Source of the DNA: Oscillospiraceae bacterium
GTDB taxonomy: Bacteria; Bacillota; Clostridia; Oscillospirales; Ruminococcaceae
Direction of reading: 5' to 3'
Assembly (NCBI GenBank): GCA_029007985.1
Contig: JAQXIW010000017.1
Span: 21,394-85,393, forward strand
Length of the DNA stretch: 64,000 bases
Position 1 is the first letter of the stretch; each line of letters opens with the position of its first letter. The position numbers and the translations under genes are program-made. Of this stretch, positions 26,556 to 35,389 are shown piece by piece. The notes beneath the pieces are model-generated. The model had not been told where the DNA came from. It saw only the letters and a list, made by a program, of their open reading frames with translations, and did no database searches.

Positions 26556-27263
26556 ATGTCTTTAATTAAGTATAAAATATCGGATTTTGAAGGCCCGCTG
26601 GACTTGCTTTTGGCTTTGATACGGCAAAACAAAATGAGCATTGCCGACATAGAGATATTGACGGTGATAAATCAGTATCTCGATGTCATCAATTCCGCCG
26701 ACCAATCCGATTTGGACGAGGCCAGCGAATTTATTGACATGGCGGCTCGACTGATATATATGAAATCCGTATTTCTCTTGCCGAAAGATAAGGAGACGGA
26801 AAAGCTCAAAGCCGAATTGCAGGGGCGGCTCATTGAATATTCCCTGGCGAAAAAAGCCCGGCGGCTTCTCAAAGAAAAATTTATCGGCGACAAAATATTC
26901 ACAAGGCCGGCTCGGGAAATCACGGTAGACTACACATACGCAAACGTTCACAGGGTGGAAACTCTGGTAAATGTCTATTCGAAACTGTCCGACAAGGACT
27001 TGAGAAGAACAGCCCCGGCGGCAGAGACCTTTGAGCCGATTGTATCCGCTCCGGTTGTTTCGGTTTCGTCAAAGATATTTTCCGTGCTGAAAGGGCTGAT
27101 GAAAAACAATTTTGACTCCCTGAGCGGCGCTTTCAGAAATATGAGAAGCAAAAGCGAAGCCGTAGCCACCTTTTTGGCTGTGCTCGAACTGATTCGCTCG
27201 CACAGAATAACCCTTGCCTCCGACGGCAAAATGGACTTAATCCGAAAGGAAAGCAAAAAATGA
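26556..27263 (+). CDS. scpA: Segregation and condensation protein A
   Basis: ScpA is the kleisin that bridges the SMC dimer and recruits ScpB for chromosome organisation. The 235-aa product starts with the ScpA signature ISDFEGPLDLLLALIRQNKM and ends with a winged-helix region AVATFLAVLELIRSHRI that binds the SMC head. Its TGA overlaps the scpB ATG by four bases (ATGA). Confidence 0.96.
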   Translation: MSLIKYKISDFEGPLDLLLALIRQNKMSIADIEILTVINQYLDVINSADQSDLDEASEFIDMAARLIYMKSVFLLPKDKETEKLKAELQGRLIEYSLAKKARRLLKEKFIGDKIFTRPAREITVDYTYANVHRVETLVNVYSKLSDKDLRRTAPAAETFEPIVSAPVVSVSSKIFSVLKGLMKNNFDSLSGAFRNMRSKSEAVATFLAVLELIRSHRITLASDGKMDLIRKESKK

Positions 27264-27811
27264 CGATAGAACAGACCGTAAAATCAGTAGAGGCGATAGT
27301 TTTCGCCTCGGGCGAAGGGATCGCTCCGCGGCGGATAATGGACGTGCTCGGCATAGACGAAAAAATGCTGGGATATGTGCTGTCCGTCCTGGCGGACAAA
27401 TACGACGGCGAGACCTCCGGCGTGGTTTTGGTACACAATACGGAAACCGTCTCTTTTGTCACATCCCCCGATGCAGCCGACGATGTGCGAAAAGCCCTGA
27501 CGGTAAAAAAGACCACTCCGCTCTCCAACGCCGCCATGGAAACTCTCGCAATAATAGCCTACAACCAGCCTGTGTCAAAGGCCTTTATAGAGCAGGTCAG
27601 GGGCGTGGACAGCGCGTCCTCCGTACAGACGCTCATCACCAGAGGGCTTATAGAAGAGGCCGGCAGACTCGAAATACCGGGTAGACCGGTGTGCTACCGC
27701 ACAACGCCCGTCTTTTTGAGAAGCTTTTCCATCGAATCGCTGTCCGACTTGCCGAAGGTAAAAGCCGAGGAAAGCGGACAGATGACGACAGATGAATTAA
27801 CACGGGAATAA
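27260..27811 (+). CDS. scpB: Segregation and condensation protein B
   Basis: ScpB dimerises and binds ScpA in the SMC complex. The 183-aa product has two winged-helix domains; ALETLAIIAYNQPV-like (here AMETLAIIAYNQPVSK) and ITRGLIEEAGRLEIPGRP are family hallmarks. It starts inside scpA and is followed one nt later by the DUF2953 gene. Confidence 0.96.
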   Translation: MTIEQTVKSVEAIVFASGEGIAPRRIMDVLGIDEKMLGYVLSVLADKYDGETSGVVLVHNTETVSFVTSPDAADDVRKALTVKKTTPLSNAAMETLAIIAYNQPVSKAFIEQVRGVDSASSVQTLITRGLIEEAGRLEIPGRPVCYRTTPVFLRSFSIESLSDLPKVKAEESGQMTTDELTRE

Positions 27812-27812
27812 A

Positions 27813-28502
27813 ATGACGATTATATTTGGCGTTTTGAAAATACTCGGCATGATTGCGGCGGCTCTTTTGCTGTTGCTTATATGGGTGATTGTCATACCGA
27901 GGCATTTTTGGATTGAATATTCAAAAGCCGACGGTTTGACCGTCAAAATGAACATTCTTTTTTTCAAATTCGGGCTGTATCCTTTGCCGAAATTTTTGAA
28001 TAAAAAAGAAAAGTCGTCCGCTCCGGCAAATTCGTCGGACAGCGGCGAAAAGCCGGATAACCAACCGACTGCCGAAAAGAAAAAAGAGAAGAAAAAAGCG
28101 GGGTTCACACCGCCGGGCAACATTGAGTTTTCGTTTGATTTAATTAAACAGATTGTCTCGTCCGCCGGGGGAATACTTAAAAGGATTTTCGCTTCGCTCA
28201 AATTCAGCGACTTGTCCTTTACGCTACCGATACACGCGGAAAGCGCCCGGGACACCGCAAAAATGTACGGCGCGGTCAGCACCGCATTTGATGCATTGAT
28301 TGCATTTTTACAACAATATGTCAAAATTCGCTTAAAATGTCCGTTATTTGTCCCGGATTTTGCGGGCAATTTCGGAGAAAGCATATATTTCTACACAAAA
28401 ATCACAGCCAGCCCTATAATGCTTTTATCGGCGGGATTTTATTCCTATAAACAGTACAGGAAAATACTCGCAAACGGCAAATCCAAGGCGGAAAAGGAGT
28501 AA
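27813..28502 (+). CDS. DUF2953 family membrane protein (YtfI-like)
   Basis: The 229-aa product has one N-terminal membrane segment (about residues 10-30), a DUF2953-like region with FKFGLYPLP, a charged lysine-rich linker (about 68-92), and a C-terminal part ending in YKQYRKILANGK. In Bacillus the same gene (ytfI) sits just before ytfJ, as here. Role is unknown; its link to gerW suggests spore or envelope work. Confidence 0.8.
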   Translation: MTIIFGVLKILGMIAAALLLLLIWVIVIPRHFWIEYSKADGLTVKMNILFFKFGLYPLPKFLNKKEKSSAPANSSDSGEKPDNQPTAEKKKEKKKAGFTPPGNIEFSFDLIKQIVSSAGGILKRIFASLKFSDLSFTLPIHAESARDTAKMYGAVSTAFDALIAFLQQYVKIRLKCPLFVPDFAGNFGESIYFYTKITASPIMLLSAGFYSYKQYRKILANGKSKAEKE

Positions 28503-28504
28503 CT

Positions 28505-28978
28505 ATGGAACACCCTATCAAAGAAATTATGACAGACGCAATAGCAAAAATGAAAGAGCTTGTCGATTCAAACACGGTTATCGGCCGGCCTATTTCCACC
28601 GGCGACGGCACTACGATTTTGCCGGTGTCAAAAATCAGCTTCGGCTTTATTGAGGGCGGCAAGGACTTTGCCACCGACAAGCAAAAAGACCTTTTCGGCG
28701 GCGCGGCGTCGTCCGGCGCGTCAATCACACCGGTGGGCTTTCTCATTTTGAGGGGCGACAATGTGCGCTTAATCCAGCTTGCCGAGGGCGGCGCGGCAGT
28801 AGACAGAGTACTGAATATGGTGCCGGAGGTTCTCGACAGAGTTGAGGGCTTTATGAAAAAAGACAAAAAAACAGACGAATTCAAAACATATAAGGATGTC
28901 GAAAAAGCCGTGGCGGACGCGCAAAAAAACGCCGACGGCGACAAGACGGAAGAAGAAAATAAAGAGAAAAAGGAATAA
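28505..28978 (+). CDS. gerW: GerW/YtfJ family sporulation protein
   Basis: YtfJ is made in the forespore in Bacillus and helps germination. The 157-aa product shows the family core: VIGRPISTGDGTTILPVSKISFGF (about residues 24-47), a glycine-rich stretch GGAASSGASITPVGFLI, then an acidic/lysine tail. It follows the DUF2953 gene by two nt. This supports a spore-forming ancestry, though presence alone does not prove that the organism sporulates. Confidence 0.9.
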   Translation: MEHPIKEIMTDAIAKMKELVDSNTVIGRPISTGDGTTILPVSKISFGFIEGGKDFATDKQKDLFGGAASSGASITPVGFLILRGDNVRLIQLAEGGAAVDRVLNMVPEVLDRVEGFMKKDKKTDEFKTYKDVEKAVADAQKNADGDKTEEENKEKKE

Positions 28979-28981
28979 AAA

Positions 28982-29761
28982 GTGAGAGATACAAGAATAC
29001 AAAAAGCAATGGCGGATATGGGCCTTTGCTCACGCCGCCGGGCAGAGCAGATAATCCTCGAGGGCAGAGTAAAGCTCAACGGCCACCCGGTTAAATTGGG
29101 CGACAAAATGGATTTGAACGAAGATGTTCTGCAAATAGACGACAGAACAATCCGCCCGAAGAGAAAAAGAGAGCTCAAATACTATATGCTGCACAAGCCT
29201 CGCGGCTATATAACCACATCGAACGACGAAAGAGGCAGAAAGACGGTAATGGATTTGATGGAGGGCGTCGACGAGAGAGTATACCCTGTCGGCAGACTCG
29301 ATAAGGATTCCGAGGGATTGCTCATTATGACAAACGACGGCGCAATGGCAAACGCCCTCATGCACCCGTCTCACAAAGTGGCAAAAATGTACAGAGTCAC
29401 CACTCACCCTGCCGCAACGGAAGAACAGATAGTCGCCCTGACAAACGGCGTCGTGCTGGATGACGGCACAAAAACTCTGCCTGCCGTAATCAGAATAGTG
29501 GCGGAGGAAGAAGAGCGCACCGTAATGGAAATGACCATCAAAGAGGGCAAGAACAGACAGATTCGCCGCATGTGCGAGGCTGTCGGCTTACAGGTGGCGA
29601 GACTTTCGAGAAAGAGCATAGGCCCTGTCAAACTCGGCATGCTCAAACCGGGCGCATACCGCGAGCTCAAACCGAGCGAAGTAATCGCATTGAGAAATGC
29701 CATCGCCAAAAATTCGGCTCGGGCAAAACAGGAAAAAAACACCCGCCGCAACATAAGATAA
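28982..29761 (+). CDS. rluB: 23S rRNA pseudouridine synthase (RluB-like)
   Basis: The 259-aa product has an N-terminal S4 RNA-binding domain (about residues 1-60, with MGLCSRRRAEQIILEGRVKLNG) and a catalytic domain with VGRLDKDSEGLLIMTNDG, where the Asp of GRLD is catalytic. In Firmicutes this gene follows scpAB and modifies the 23S rRNA peptidyl-transferase region (B. subtilis RluB). GTG start at 28982 lies 3 nt after gerW; coupling is likely as no strong ribosome site is seen beyond AAAAAGGA in the gerW end. Confidence 0.92.
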   Translation: MRDTRIQKAMADMGLCSRRRAEQIILEGRVKLNGHPVKLGDKMDLNEDVLQIDDRTIRPKRKRELKYYMLHKPRGYITTSNDERGRKTVMDLMEGVDERVYPVGRLDKDSEGLLIMTNDGAMANALMHPSHKVAKMYRVTTHPAATEEQIVALTNGVVLDDGTKTLPAVIRIVAEEEERTVMEMTIKEGKNRQIRRMCEAVGLQVARLSRKSIGPVKLGMLKPGAYRELKPSEVIALRNAIAKNSARAKQEKNTRRNIR

Positions 29762-29765
29762 CATT

Positions 29766-29799
29766 AAAGCAAAGCATTTTTTGTGCTTTGCTTTTTTAT
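29766..29799 (+). terminator. Terminator of the scpAB-rluB operon
   Basis: GCAAAGCA (29769-29776) pairs with TGCTTTGC (29784-29791), followed by TTTTTT. Confidence 0.88.
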
Positions 29800-29803
29800 A
29801 TAA

Positions 29804-29833
29804 TTGACAAATGATTTTATAGTATTGTAAAAT
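29804..29833 (+). promoter_or_regulatory. Sigma-A promoter of yicC-remA-gmk operon
   Basis: TTGACA (29804-29809), 18-nt spacer, TAAAAT (29828-29833), 26 nt before the ATG at 29860. Confidence 0.7.
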
Positions 29834-29859
29834 ATTATAATTATACGGAGGACACTCAA

Positions 29860-30738
29860 ATGGTATACAGTATGACAGGCTACGGCAAGGGCAACGCTGT
29901 CCTTGACGGCAAAGATATAACGGTTGAAATCAAAAGCGTAAACCACAGATATTTTGAATATTCTTCCAGAATGTCCAGGGCTTACCGGGCTTTTGACGAC
30001 AAGATAAAAAAAGAACTTCAAACAAAAATACAGCGCGGCAAAGTTGAGGTCAGTCTCATGATAAGAAACGTCGACCAGCGGGATATGCGCATTGAGGCGG
30101 ACACCGCATTGGCAAAGAGCTATTACGACGCTCTGTGCGAAATTGCCCGGGCAACCGGCGCCGCAAACAACGTCGACGCGGTCGCTCTTTCAAAATATGA
30201 CGGCGTTTTGACGCCCGTAAAGAACGAGGAGGACGCCGACAAGCTCTGGCGGGATATAAACAGCGTCTTGCACATTGCGATGGATGAATTTATCGCAATG
30301 AGGGCGGCAGAGGGCGAAAAATTGCGCCGGGATGTTCTTTCACGACTTGAAACAGTGGAAAAGATGGTTGAAAAAATCGAGCGCGACGCCCCGTTGAGAG
30401 TGGCAGAATACCAGGATAAACTTTATAAAAAGCTGCAGACAATACTCGAGGACAAACAGATAGACGAGCGGAGAATACTGACCGAGGCGGCGATTTTTGC
30501 CGACAGAGTAGCTGTGGACGAGGAGACAATCAGACTGCATTCGCATATCGCTCAGTACAGAGCCATTCTCGATTCGGACGAAGCCCGGGGCAGAAAACTT
30601 GATTTTCTCACACAGGAGCTCAACCGAGAGACAAACACGATAGGCTCAAAGTCCAACGATTTGGGCATAACCAACACTGTTGTGCGGATTAAAGCCGAAA
30701 TCGAAAAAATCCGCGAGCAGATTCAGAACATAGAATAA
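29860..30738 (+). CDS. yloC: YicC/YloC family endoribonuclease
   Basis: YicC proteins are RNases linked to sRNA and mRNA turnover. The 292-aa product begins MVYSMTGYGKG and has EIKSVNHRYFE and KKELQTKIQRGKVEVS in the N-terminal domain, and the C-terminal DUF1732 part RKLDFLTQELNRETNTIGSKS with conserved acidic residues. It starts the yicC-remA-gmk block conserved in Firmicutes. CGGAGG precedes the ATG. Confidence 0.94.
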   Translation: MVYSMTGYGKGNAVLDGKDITVEIKSVNHRYFEYSSRMSRAYRAFDDKIKKELQTKIQRGKVEVSLMIRNVDQRDMRIEADTALAKSYYDALCEIARATGAANNVDAVALSKYDGVLTPVKNEEDADKLWRDINSVLHIAMDEFIAMRAAEGEKLRRDVLSRLETVEKMVEKIERDAPLRVAEYQDKLYKKLQTILEDKQIDERRILTEAAIFADRVAVDEETIRLHSHIAQYRAILDSDEARGRKLDFLTQELNRETNTIGSKSNDLGITNTVVRIKAEIEKIREQIQNIE

Positions 30739-30749
30739 GGTGACGGCGC

Positions 30750-31016
30750 ATGGGTATGTTAAACATCGGCTTTCAAAGCATGATAAATTCCGACAGGGTT
30801 ATGGCTGCATTGAGCCCGGATTCTGCCCCTGTCAAAAGAATGATAACGAAGGCAAAACAGGACAAAACCCTGATTGACGCATCATTCGGCAGAAAAACAA
30901 AAACCGTACTTGTCACCGATACCAACCAGCTTATACTCTGCGCTTTTTCGGCAGAGAGAATATTCGGCACAAGTGAAAAAAGTCTGATAAATTTTATGGA
31001 GGATGAAGATGAGTGA
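30750..31016 (+). CDS. remA: RemA/DUF370 family regulator
   Basis: RemA in Bacillus is a DNA-binding protein that activates matrix genes and osmoprotection genes. The 88-aa product shows the conserved INIGFQSMIN-type start (here LNIGFQSMINSDRVMAAL), PVKRMITKAKQ, and DASFGRKTKTVLVTD. Length matches the family. It overlaps gmk: the gmk ATG at 31009 lies inside its last codons. Confidence 0.94.
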   Translation: MGMLNIGFQSMINSDRVMAALSPDSAPVKRMITKAKQDKTLIDASFGRKTKTVLVTDTNQLILCAFSAERIFGTSEKSLINFMEDEDE

Positions 31017-31575
31017 CATCGGCAAAAGTCTTATAGTGGTATCGGGCCCGTCAGGCTGCGGCAAAGATACCGTAGTTAAACACATTCTCGAAACAGACGA
31101 CAGATTTGTTCTGTCCGTTTCCGCAACAACAAGGGCAAAAAGGCCTTACGAAAAAGACGGCGTAGACTATATTTTCCTGACAAAACAGCAGTTTATCGAC
31201 GGCATTTCAAATGGCGATTTCTTGGAACACACCCTTTATTGCGACAACTATTACGGCACCCTCAAAAAACAGATTGAGGACAAGGTCGCCGACGGCAAAA
31301 TTGTCGTGCTCGTAATCGAGGTCGAGGGCGCACGGAATGTCAAAAAGGTATACCCGGATTCTCTTACTGTTTTCATTGCTCCTCCGTCGCTTGAAGAACT
31401 GGAACGCCGCCTCAGAAGCAGAAACACAGAGGACGAAACCACGATAAAACAGCGCCTGTTCAAAGCCAATGAGGAGCTCGGTTTTAAGTCCAGCTATGAC
31501 TACATAGTGGAAAACAACTATGTGGAGCAGTGCGCACAATCTATCATAAGGATTTACGATAGCAACAATAAATAA
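31009..31575 (+). CDS. gmk: Guanylate kinase
   Basis: Gmk phosphorylates GMP to GDP. The 188-aa product from ATG 31009 starts MSDIGKSLIVVSGPSGCGKDT, the P-loop, and has SVSATTRAKRPYEKDGVDY and the LID segment RLRSRNTEDETTIKQRL. ATG 31009 is chosen because GGAGG (30998-31002) is six nt upstream; ATG 31003 is too close to it. It overlaps remA by eight nt. Downstream is priA, and rpoZ, usually next, is missing. Confidence 0.94.
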   Translation: MSDIGKSLIVVSGPSGCGKDTVVKHILETDDRFVLSVSATTRAKRPYEKDGVDYIFLTKQQFIDGISNGDFLEHTLYCDNYYGTLKKQIEDKVADGKIVVLVIEVEGARNVKKVYPDSLTVFIAPPSLEELERRLRSRNTEDETTIKQRLFKANEELGFKSSYDYIVENNYVEQCAQSIIRIYDSNNK

Positions 31576-31596
31576 AAATGTTAGGAGGTGGCTATA

Positions 31597-33825
31597 TTGC
31601 TTACGGCCGGTGTTGCGGTAGATAAAGCCACCCTTGATTTTGACCGCATTTTCACTTATGCGGTGCCGCCGCAGTTTGAGAGCAAGGTAAAAAAAGGCTC
31701 TATTGCGGCCGTGCCTTTCGGCAGGGGCAACACGGTTAGGATAGGTATTGTCCTGTCGGTGTCCGAAACGGAAGACACGGGAAAATTAAAATATATTTCG
31801 GATTTGAAAAACGAAGACGCCGTAATCACCGATTACGCCATGTCTTTAATAACCTATTTGAAAGAAAACACTTTCTGCACATGGTATGAGGCCGTCAGGA
31901 CGGTCATCCCCTACGGCGCGCTTTACAAAGTAAAAGACGGCCTTTTGTCAAAACAGCTCACAAGATATACCGAAAACTACTATCGGGCAAAAGACGGCTT
32001 TGACGAGTCGCTTTTGAAGACGGAAAAGCAAAACCTGGTTTTTTCTTTACTTAAAAGCGGCGAATACACGGAAAAAGAAATATCCCGGCTGATCGGCACC
32101 ACAAAATCCGTGATAGAGGGCTTAGTGAAAAAAGGCGCTGTGTCCGTCGCCGAAAAAGACAAAACAGCCTCTGCATACCGGAACATCAAAAAGTGCAAAG
32201 ACGAGGTTAATCTGTCTCGGCGGCAACAGGCGGTGTACAGAGAAATATCCGATTGCAATGATTCAAAACCTCACCTTTTGCACGGGGTCACATCATCCGG
32301 CAAAAGTATGATATTCATAAAACTCATAAAAGATGTTTTGGAAAGCGGCGGCAGCGCAATGGTTTTAGTGCCGGAAATATCCTTGACGCCGCAAATGGTC
32401 AGACTTTTGAAAGAGTATTTCGGCGACACCGTCAGCGTTATACATTCAAGGCTGTCCCCGACGGAGAGACTATTGCAATACAACGCCGCCCTAAACGGCA
32501 CGGCAAGAGTGGCGGTGGGTACGAGGAGCGCCGTTTTTACCCCTTTGCAAAACCTTTCGCTGATAATAATTGACGAAGAGCACGAAAAGACATACAAGAG
32601 CGAATCCGCGCCGAGATACAGCGCGGTCAGAGTGGCGCGGCAAATATCAAAAATGACCGGCGCAAAGCTATTGCTGTCCAGCGCCACGCCGAGTATTGAG
32701 AGCTATTATTTGGCAAAATCAGGCTACTATCACCTGCATACCCTCAGCCAAAGATACGCCGATATGCCTCTGCCGTCTGTCGAAATAATAGATATGTCGC
32801 GGCAGACCTTGGCGGGCGATACCGGGCCGGTGTCGTCGGTGGTGCTCAAATACATTGCCGAAAGCATAGCCGATTCAAAACAGAGCATTGTTTTGATAAA
32901 CAGGCGCGGCTACACGACGGTGGGCATCTGCAAAGACTGTAAAAAGACGTTACAGTGTCGGCGGTGTTCGGTTAACCTTGTGCGCCACAAACACAAAAAT
33001 AAACTCATGTGCCACTACTGCGGCAGAACATACCCGATAACAGACACCTGCCCCGACTGCGGCGGTGAGATTGTCTATTCCGGTTTCGGCACTCAGAGAA
33101 TTGAAGAATACATTCAACGGGCTATACCGTCGGCAAGGATACTCAGAATGGACGCCGACTCGACGGGGCGGGCAGATTCCCACGAGAAAATGCTTGAAGC
33201 CTTTGCAAAAAAAGAGTATGATATTTTGATAGGCACGCAGATGGTGGCAAAAGGGCTGGACTTTGAGGATGTAAATTTGGTTTGCGTTTTGGGTATAGAC
33301 GCAATGATAAACGCCCCGGGCTACAATTCAAACGAGCAGGCGTTCAATCTTATCACCCAGGTGATAGGCAGACGGGGCAGACATTCGCAAAACGCAAAAG
33401 CCGTCATTCAGACCTACGACGCCCAAAATAAGATAATAAATATGGCGGCGGCTCAAAACTACGCCGAATATTTCAATGAGGAAATATCTTATCGAAAGCT
33501 CAATTTGTATCCGCCGTACTGTACCGTGGTACAGGTGGCTTTCACACACGCCAATGAGACGGTGTGCGAAAGGGATTCGCGCGCCTATCTCGAGATAATG
33601 AAAACCGTTTCAAAAGAATACGGCGACAAAGTGCCGCTGGTGGTGCTGGGACCCGTGCCTTTTGACATTGCTCTGGCAAACGGCATGTACAGATACCGCT
33701 TGACAATAAAGTGCAAAAACAACGCCCTTTTCAGAGAGTACCTCAACAGGACAATACAGTGTTATTTACAGGACAGAGACAATAAGTCCTCTGTCTATGT
33801 CAACATAAATCCGATTCGGGAATAA
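31597..33825 (+). CDS. priA: Primosomal protein N' (PriA helicase)
   Basis: PriA restarts stalled replication forks. The 742-aa product has the N-terminal DNA-binding part (TLDFDRIFTYAVPP), helicase Walker A VTSSGKSM near residues 229-236, DEEH box (IIIDEEHEKTYKS), and a zinc region with CKDCKKTLQCRRCSVNL and CHYCGRTYPITDTCPDCGG. It ends with the helicase C domain (GTQMVAKGLDF). TTG 31597 is the likely start: AGGAGG at 31583-31588 is eight nt upstream, whereas GTG 31588 overlaps that site. Confidence 0.93.
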   Translation: MLTAGVAVDKATLDFDRIFTYAVPPQFESKVKKGSIAAVPFGRGNTVRIGIVLSVSETEDTGKLKYISDLKNEDAVITDYAMSLITYLKENTFCTWYEAVRTVIPYGALYKVKDGLLSKQLTRYTENYYRAKDGFDESLLKTEKQNLVFSLLKSGEYTEKEISRLIGTTKSVIEGLVKKGAVSVAEKDKTASAYRNIKKCKDEVNLSRRQQAVYREISDCNDSKPHLLHGVTSSGKSMIFIKLIKDVLESGGSAMVLVPEISLTPQMVRLLKEYFGDTVSVIHSRLSPTERLLQYNAALNGTARVAVGTRSAVFTPLQNLSLIIIDEEHEKTYKSESAPRYSAVRVARQISKMTGAKLLLSSATPSIESYYLAKSGYYHLHTLSQRYADMPLPSVEIIDMSRQTLAGDTGPVSSVVLKYIAESIADSKQSIVLINRRGYTTVGICKDCKKTLQCRRCSVNLVRHKHKNKLMCHYCGRTYPITDTCPDCGGEIVYSGFGTQRIEEYIQRAIPSARILRMDADSTGRADSHEKMLEAFAKKEYDILIGTQMVAKGLDFEDVNLVCVLGIDAMINAPGYNSNEQAFNLITQVIGRRGRHSQNAKAVIQTYDAQNKIINMAAAQNYAEYFNEEISYRKLNLYPPYCTVVQVAFTHANETVCERDSRAYLEIMKTVSKEYGDKVPLVVLGPVPFDIALANGMYRYRLTIKCKNNALFREYLNRTIQCYLQDRDNKSSVYVNINPIRE

Positions 33826-33836
33826 AGGAGATTAAA

Positions 33837-34370
33837 ATGGCAATAAGAAATATAGTAAAAGACGGCGACCCTATTCTCAAAAAGGTCTGCCGCCCGGTCA
33901 CAAAATTTGACGAAAAGCTCGCCACACTTTTAGACGATATGGGCGAGACAATGATACAGGCTAACGGCCTCGGTCTTGCAGGCCCTCAGGTGGGTATGCT
34001 TAGACGAGTTTTTGTCGTGCTCGACGAATTTATCAACGAAAACGACGAGCCGGATTACGAAGTAATCGAATTCGTAAACCCGGAAATACTCGAAACAAGC
34101 GGTGATATGGTTACCATTTGGGAGGGCTGTCTGTCTTTCCCGGAGAGAAACGGCGCAATAGCAAGACCTCGCTATGTCAAGGCAAGAGCTCAGGACAGAA
34201 ACGGCGAGTGGTTTGAAATAGAAGCTGAAAATATGCTTGCCAGAGCCATTTTGCACGAAAACGACCATCTCAACGGCATCACGGTTTTGGACAACGCCAA
34301 TGTATTTTACGAGGACTTGACCCCGGAGCAGAGAAAGAAAGTACACATTGACAGCTACGACGAGGAATAA
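33837..34370 (+). CDS. def: Peptide deformylase
   Basis: Def removes the formyl group from nascent proteins. The 177-aa product has motif I GLGLAGPQVG (with Gly where Ala is usual), motif II EGCLSFP with the metal-binding Cys, and motif III HENDHLNG with the two metal His and the catalytic Glu. It follows priA by 11 nt and its stop overlaps fmt by one base (TAATG). Confidence 0.96.
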   Translation: MAIRNIVKDGDPILKKVCRPVTKFDEKLATLLDDMGETMIQANGLGLAGPQVGMLRRVFVVLDEFINENDEPDYEVIEFVNPEILETSGDMVTIWEGCLSFPERNGAIARPRYVKARAQDRNGEWFEIEAENMLARAILHENDHLNGITVLDNANVFYEDLTPEQRKKVHIDSYDEE

Positions 34371-35299
34371 TGGACAAAAAGAACGCAAGATTGATTTTTA
34401 TGGGTACGCCCGACATAGCTCGGGATTGCCTTTCACAGCTCATTGAGGACGGCTACAACATCACAGCCGTTTTCACGAGAGAGGATAAACCCGTCGGCAG
34501 AAAGCAAATTATGACTGCGCCGCCGGTAAAAACAGTCGCTTTGGACCACGGTATACCGGTTTATCAGCCGAAAACTCTAAAGGGCGAGACCGGCGACATA
34601 ATTAAAGGTTTACAGCCGGATTTGATAGCGGTTGTTGCCTACGGCAGAATTTTGCCGGCGAATGTGATAGAGATGCCGACCTGCGGCTGTCTGAATCTTC
34701 ATGTCTCTTTGCTGCCTAAATACAGAGGGGCGGCGCCGATTCAGTGGGCGGTCATTAACGGCGATAACCAAACCGGCGTCACCGTAATGCACATTAACGA
34801 GGGGCTGGACACAGGCGACATCATCGATGTTTTGCCTGTTGAGATAGACGACGACGAGACCGCCGATGAACTTTTTGCAGATGTCGCCGAAAAGGGCAAA
34901 GTATTCTTTTCAAAAGTCATAGAGAAGGTGCTGTCCGGCAACTACACGAGAACCCCTCAGGACGATTCAAAAGCCACTTTTGCCCCGCCGCTGACAAAAG
35001 AGATGTCGAGATTTGAGCTTTCCGACGATGTGAATGTTGTATACAACAAAATCCGCGGTCAAAACCCGTGGCCGGGTACGGACTTTCTCTGCGACGGCAA
35101 AAAAGTTAAAGTTATAAAAGCGAGAAAATCCGCAAAAAGCGGCAAACCGGGCGAAATTCTGTCGCTCAAACCGCTGACGGTTTCACTTTCCGGCGGCTCC
35201 GTAGAGATGCTGACCGTACAGCCGGAGGGCTCAAAAGCCATGGACGGCACGGCTTGGGCTCGGGGCAGAAGGTTCAAAATCGGCGATATTATAAAATAA
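34370..35299 (+). CDS. fmt: Methionyl-tRNA formyltransferase
   Basis: Fmt formylates initiator Met-tRNA using 10-formyl-THF. The 309-aa product has the N-terminal Rossmann domain with FMGTPDIARDCL, the conserved NLHVSLLPKYRGAAPIQWA (catalytic Asn and His), and GLDTGDIID with the catalytic Asp. A C-terminal OB fold follows. It begins in the def stop. Confidence 0.96.
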   Translation: MDKKNARLIFMGTPDIARDCLSQLIEDGYNITAVFTREDKPVGRKQIMTAPPVKTVALDHGIPVYQPKTLKGETGDIIKGLQPDLIAVVAYGRILPANVIEMPTCGCLNLHVSLLPKYRGAAPIQWAVINGDNQTGVTVMHINEGLDTGDIIDVLPVEIDDDETADELFADVAEKGKVFFSKVIEKVLSGNYTRTPQDDSKATFAPPLTKEMSRFELSDDVNVVYNKIRGQNPWPGTDFLCDGKKVKVIKARKSAKSGKPGEILSLKPLTVSLSGGSVEMLTVQPEGSKAMDGTAWARGRRFKIGDIIK

Positions 35300-35389
35300 T
35301 TTACACCGATATTTTACCGAATTATCAAATATTGCCTGTATGATATTTATTGTGTACAAATAAATATACACACAAAGGAGATATAATTT

